33,309 nucleotides of DNA, taken from the NCBI RefSeq assembly GCF_012911005.2, contig NZ_WTVS01000060.1, positions 1 to 33,309 on the forward strand. Reading direction: 5' to 3'. This stretch comes from Aromatoleum toluolicum. GTDB lineage: Bacteria > Pseudomonadota > Gammaproteobacteria > Burkholderiales > Rhodocyclaceae. Positions within the stretch are counted from its first letter, which is position 1. Each line of letters starts with the position of its first letter. Made by a program: the position numbers and the translations under genes. Positions 29,882 to 33,309 of this stretch are shown one piece after another. The notes under the pieces were generated by a model. The model made no database searches and was not told the origin of the DNA. It worked only from the letters and a program-made list of their open reading frames with translations.

Positions 29882-31585
29882 TCAGGTTGTTTTCGGGATC
29901 GAGATCATTAGAGCAGTGATGCCGTTCTGTTGAATGTCGACTACGACACATCCGGTTACGGATTCTGCGCGTTCGACAACAGAGCGGGGCAGGAAGGGTT
30001 CCGGAGGCGAGTTGATGTCATGCGGATTGCGGATTTCGACCGTGTAGTCATTGTCGTCCGCGCGGACGAGGATCTCCGCACGTGGGGCTGCGGTGTGGCG
30101 GCGGATGTTGGTGAGGGCCTCGCTGACCATGGGGAAGATCGCAGCGGCGAGCTTGCGCCGGATCGACAGATTACCTTCGCACTGCACCGACACGTCGATG
30201 CCGAACAGTTCGGTGAAGCGCTTGGCCTGTCGCTGCAAGGCGGGGCAAAGGGCGTCGTCGCCGCCGGAGGCGCCGCTGCGCATGCCGCTCACGAGCTCGC
30301 GCAGGGTGTGCAGTTCCTCGAGCGCGACTTCCTGCAGGGAGAGGATGTCGGTGCGCAGCGGATTGTCGGCGCCGGCTTTGCGCGCGAGCGCTTCAATGCC
30401 GTACTTGAGGCCGAGATAGGGCTGGATCGCGTTGTCGTGCAGGTCGCGGCCGATGCGTGCACGCTCGGTGGCCATCGCCTCGTCGGCGAGGCGCTCCAGC
30501 AGGCCAGCGTTCTCGAGCACGGGGGCGAGCTGGTCCATGACGCCGGCGAGGAGGTCGGCGTCGTGGGAGCGATAGCGGCGGTGCGCGGATTCGAGCACCA
30601 GTCGGCAGGGATGGGGGCCGCGGCGGAAGATGGGGATCGCGATCATCGAGTGCGCATCGAGCGCCTCGGCGAGATCCTGCACGGCCGGCCGCGCCGCGTT
30701 CGTGGGCGTCTTGTTCACCAGGTCGAAGCCGCTGGTGTAACGCAGCGGAAAGCGGCCGAGGAGGTGGGCGTGGTGGTGCACGCTGACGACGTCCGCAGGC
30801 AGGCGTACCAGCGCGTCGACGAGGGCAGTGCGCAGCTCGCCGTCGAGTTCGCCGAACCGGCCGTTGCGGTCGCAGCGGAATAGGCGCGCGTCGCTGCCCG
30901 GGAGCCAGATTAGCAGCAAGCCGAGATCGGCCGCGAAGTGTCGTGAGACGCCCCGCAGCAGGGTCTCAGCGACGCGTTTGACGCCGAGGCGCGGGTCGGC
31001 GGCGCCGAGCAGGCGGTCGGCGACGGACATCTGCTCGTTCATCTGCACGCCGGCGCGCGCGAGGCCGGCAACCAGCGGTCCCAGGACCAGGATCGACAGC
31101 GGCTGGAGGAGGATTTCCGGCGAGAGCTTGCCGATGTTCAGGTCGCGGAAGAGGAGTTCGCCACCCGCGCCTGCGGCGGCGAACAGCGAGATCATGAGGC
31201 CTGGCACGAAACCGAAGCTCAGCGCGGCGAAGAGCACCGGGAAAAGCAGGAGCAGCGTGTAGATGCTGCTCTGCGTGCCGGCCAGCCACGCGAACAACAG
31301 GATCCAGGTCGCGTCGATCCAGGAGGTGAGCATGGAGCGGATCGGGCGCATGCCGTGCAGCTCGACCCAGCATAGCCATCCTGCCCAGGCCGCGTAGCCG
31401 AGCACGGCGAGCATCATCGTCGGACGGGTGGAGGCCGACAGGGAGACGGCTTCGGTGGCAGCGACGATGGCGACCAGCACGCGGATGTTCGCGAGCACGC
31501 GCCGCAGCTCCGGGCTGTTGCCCGCGCGTGTGGTCGCCGATGCGGCGCCTGCCTGCAGGTTCGTGTTGCCGTCCATTCGAGGCAT
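29882..31585 (-). CDS. NarX-type (HisKA_3) sensor histidine kinase with atypical ATP-binding tail
   Basis: A 567-residue kinase. The N-terminal ~165 residues hold several membrane helices with little periplasmic sequence (RVLANIRVLVAIVAATEAVS, YTLLLLFPVLFAALSFGFVP, LISLFAAAGAGGELLF), suggesting it senses something in or near the membrane. A GAF-like domain follows (about 185-365). The dimerisation motif ERARIGRDLHDNAIQPYLGL puts the phospho-histidine at H383. The N-box EALTNIRRH is at 489-497. After that the usual DxGxG and second Gly-rich box are not seen; instead the chain reads VEIRNPHDINSPPEPFLPRS, VVERAESVTG and ends LMISIPKTT. ATP binding may use a variant pocket. The ATG at 31585 is used; 31576 is an alternative. 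Confidence 0.88.
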   Translation of the reverse strand: MPRMDGNTNLQAGAASATTRAGNSPELRRVLANIRVLVAIVAATEAVSLSASTRPTMMLAVLGYAAWAGWLCWVELHGMRPIRSMLTSWIDATWILLFAWLAGTQSSIYTLLLLFPVLFAALSFGFVPGLMISLFAAAGAGGELLFRDLNIGKLSPEILLQPLSILVLGPLVAGLARAGVQMNEQMSVADRLLGAADPRLGVKRVAETLLRGVSRHFAADLGLLLIWLPGSDARLFRCDRNGRFGELDGELRTALVDALVRLPADVVSVHHHAHLLGRFPLRYTSGFDLVNKTPTNAARPAVQDLAEALDAHSMIAIPIFRRGPHPCRLVLESAHRRYRSHDADLLAGVMDQLAPVLENAGLLERLADEAMATERARIGRDLHDNAIQPYLGLKYGIEALARKAGADNPLRTDILSLQEVALEELHTLRELVSGMRSGASGGDDALCPALQRQAKRFTELFGIDVSVQCEGNLSIRRKLAAAIFPMVSEALTNIRRHTAAPRAEILVRADDNDYTVEIRNPHDINSPPEPFLPRSVVERAESVTGCVVVDIQQNGITALMISIPKTT

Positions 31586-31787
31586 TGTGTCGTGTCTCCC
31601 TCGGGTATCGCACCTCTGGCGTCTTTCCGGAGCGATAGCTCCTCTACCCGGCGTTGAATGTAATAGGCATGGCTGTGCAGAATAAAGTTACAAAGTCACG
31701 GGGATCGGCGCGTGCGCGGTGTTGGGGAATCACGCCACGATGCCGACGTCAAAGCCTGTGTGGCCGGAGAGCGGCCGGGAGACGAGC
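31586..31787. promoter_or_regulatory. Divergent promoter region of the sensor kinase and fumC
   Basis: This 202-base gap separates the divergent kinase and fumC genes and contains no gene. On the plus strand TTGAAT (31654-31659), 18 bases, then CAGAAT (31678-31683) resembles a sigma-70 promoter for fumC. A small stem GGAGC-GATA-GCTCC lies at 31629-31642. Both assignments are by eye. Confidence 0.35.
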
Positions 31788-33188
31788 ATGGACGCGACGC
31801 GCACCGAAACCGATTCGATGGGCCCCGTCGAGGTGGCGGCAGACCGCTACTGGGGGGCCCAGACCGAGCGTTCGCTCGCGCACTTTCCGATCGGCACCGA
31901 CCGCTTCCGCTGGGGGCGGGCGATGATCCGCGCGCTGGGCATCCTGAAGAAGGCTGCGGCGCAGGCGAATGCCGAACTGGGCGAACTGGCGCCCGAGCTT
32001 GCCGAACTGATCGGTCGTGCCGCCGGCGAGGTGATCTCCGGCGAGCTGGACGAGCATTTCCCGCTGGTCGTGTTCCAGACCGGCTCAGGCACGCAGTCCA
32101 ACATGAACGCCAACGAGGTGATCGCGAACCGCGCGATCGAGCTGGCGGGGGGGACGATCGGGTCGAAGCGGCCGATCCATCCGAACGACCACGTCAATCG
32201 CGGTCAGTCTTCGAACGATACGTTCCCGACCGCGATGCATATCGCGATCGTCGGCGAGCTGCACGATCGCCTGTTGCCTGCGGTGCGGCGCCTGCGCGAT
32301 ACGCTGGCGGACAAGGCGAAGAGCAGCGAGGAGATCGTGAAGACCGGGCGCACCCACCTGCAGGACGCGACGCCGGTGACGCTCGGGCAGGAGATCGGCG
32401 CGTGGGTGGCGCAGATCGATTTCGGCCTCGCCGCGGTGACGGCGAGCCTGCCGGCGCTGTACGAGCTGGCGATCGGCGGCACGGCCGTCGGCACCGGCCT
32501 CAATGCCCATCCGCGCTTCGGCGATTGCGCGGCGGCGCAGATCGCGCAGCTGACCGGCCATCCGTTCCGCAGCGCGCCGGACCGCTTCTTCGCGCTGGCG
32601 GCGCACGATGCGCTGGTGCAGACCTCGGCCGCGCTGCGCACGCTGGCGGGCGGATTGATGAAGATGGCCAACGATGTGCGCTGGCTGGCGAGCGGGCCGC
32701 GCTGCGGCATCGGCGAGCTGCTGATCCCGGAGAACGAGCCGGGCTCGTCGATCATGCCGGGCAAGGTGAATCCGACGCAGTGCGAGGCGCTGACGATGGT
32801 GTGCGTGCAGGTGTTCGGTAACGACGCCGCGGTCGCGTTCGCCGGCACGCAGGGCAACTTCCAGCTCAACGTGTACAAGCCGGTGATGGCGCACAACGTG
32901 CTGGAGAGCATCGCGCTGCTGGCGGATTCGTGCGACGCCTTCGAGGCGCACTGCGCGCGCGGCCTGCGGCCCAACCTGCCGCGCATCCGCGAGAACCTGG
33001 AGAAGAACCTGATGCTCGTGACGGCGCTCAACCGCCACATCGGCTACGACCGCGCCGCGGAGATCGCGAAGAAGGCGCACCGCGAGGGGCTGTCGCTGCG
33101 CGAAGCGGCGCTGGCGAGCGGGTATGTGCGCGCGGAAGAGTTCGATCAGTGGGTCGACCCGGAGGCGATGACCCGGCCGGGCGGGTGA
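31788..33188 (+). CDS. fumC: Class II fumarate hydratase FumC
   Basis: A 466-residue iron-independent fumarase that interconverts fumarate and malate in the TCA cycle, a homotetramer. The start [20 protein letters not shown] is followed by the class II pattern [55 protein letters not shown] and [20 protein letters not shown], and the superfamily signature [17 protein letters not shown] with the flexible catalytic serine loop. The ATG at 31788 with GGGAG about six bases before it gives the usual length; an earlier in-frame start at 31719 adds 23 residues not seen in the family. Sequence is complete to the stop. Confidence 0.96.
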   Translation: MDATRTETDSMGPVEVAADRYWGAQTERSLAHFPIGTDRFRWGRAMIRALGILKKAAAQANAELGELAPELAELIGRAAGEVISGELDEHFPLVVFQTGSGTQSNMNANEVIANRAIELAGGTIGSKRPIHPNDHVNRGQSSNDTFPTAMHIAIVGELHDRLLPAVRRLRDTLADKAKSSEEIVKTGRTHLQDATPVTLGQEIGAWVAQIDFGLAAVTASLPALYELAIGGTAVGTGLNAHPRFGDCAAAQIAQLTGHPFRSAPDRFFALAAHDALVQTSAALRTLAGGLMKMANDVRWLASGPRCGIGELLIPENEPGSSIMPGKVNPTQCEALTMVCVQVFGNDAAVAFAGTQGNFQLNVYKPVMAHNVLESIALLADSCDAFEAHCARGLRPNLPRIRENLEKNLMLVTALNRHIGYDRAAEIAKKAHREGLSLREAALASGYVRAEEFDQWVDPEAMTRPGG

Positions 33189-33200
33189 ATCCGACGGCTC

Positions 33201-33309
33201 CCTCCCCTTCAAGGGGGCGGAGGCGGGGTTTCGTGGAGCACCGCTCCGCGCCGCCGCAGCGGCGGAGCGAAGCGGAGACTCCCGGGTTGGGGTGGGGATG
33301 GGTTAAGTA
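33201..33309. repeat. Repeat element after fumC (copy 2 of the G/C-run repeat, extended)
   Basis: CCCC (33204-33207), TTCAA, GGGG (33213-33216) is the reverse-oriented relative of 4433-4457. It is followed by nested inverted pieces (GGAGC-ACC-GCTCC; CGCCGC-CGCA-GCGGCG) and a G-rich end GGGTTGGGGTGGGGATGGGTT. The overall shape, a C-run/G-run hairpin and a GGGGATGGGTT tail, is like dispersed intergenic repeats seen in many Betaproteobacteria (from memory). No gene is seen in these last 120 bases. Confidence 0.55.

Noticed and set aside
33217-33290. The nested short inverted repeats after fumC as a CRISPR-like array
   Set aside because: No regular repeat-spacer spacing; the pieces are overlapping hairpins inside one dispersed repeat.

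Overview
The window is high-GC, densely coded bacterial DNA. The gene families (anaerobic-style cobalamin genes, DUF485/ActP acetate permease pair, a complete Tad/Flp pilus locus with the betaproteobacterial gene order) suggest a betaproteobacterium, most likely of the Azoarcus/Aromatoleum/Thauera type (Rhodocyclales). This placement is inference from gene content and protein style; no rRNA or other phylogenetic marker is present. I see no tRNA, rRNA, CRISPR array or prophage.

Layout. (1) 1-4407: a radical SAM protein of the YhcC type (cut by the window edge), threonine-phosphate decarboxylase and CbiB on the minus strand, with cobyric acid synthase CobQ divergent on the plus strand; together these cover the late amidation and aminopropanol-arm steps of cobalamin synthesis. 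(2) 4476-7546: a crotonase-family protein divergent from a DUF485-actP acetate uptake operon that ends in a strong hairpin. (3) 7587-8129: a small ParD-like/ParE-type toxin-antitoxin pair with a palindromic putative operator. (4) 8251-22634: a fifteen-gene minus-strand Tad (tight adherence) locus. In transcription order it reads two Flp pilins, prepilin peptidase, an unusual AAA+ ATPase, CpaB, secretin RcpA, a small lipoprotein, TadG-like, two TadE/F-like minor pilins, TadZ, TadA, TadB, TadC and a TPR lipoprotein with a LytR_C-like C-terminus. (5) 22840-25860: a compositionally different island with IS3-family debris and a large membrane-bound spermidine-synthase-like protein, bracketed by a 33-nt near-identical direct repeat. 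(6) 25865-31585: a membrane methyltransferase-like protein, a stand-alone receiver protein, a secreted subtilisin-like S8 protease, a NarL/LuxR-type response regulator and its sensor kinase, all on the minus strand. (7) 31788-33188: class II fumarase FumC, followed by a repeat element that also occurs after cobQ.

How the parts may work together. The Tad locus contains what is needed to make, process and export Flp pili: pilins, peptidase, ATPase, inner-membrane platform, secretin, localisation ATPase and minor pilins. Its two extra components, the winged-helix-like AAA+ ATPase and the TPR/LytR_C lipoprotein, are the best candidates for under-described functions. Stem-loops after each pilin gene could let pilins be made in excess over the assembly machinery. 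The S8 protease lies between two receiver-domain proteins and next to a kinase with an atypical ATP-binding tail, suggesting a regulated secreted-protease module. I found no system I would call clearly new; the strongest second-look items are the repeat-bracketed island, the two unusual Tad components, and the protease/receiver/kinase cluster.
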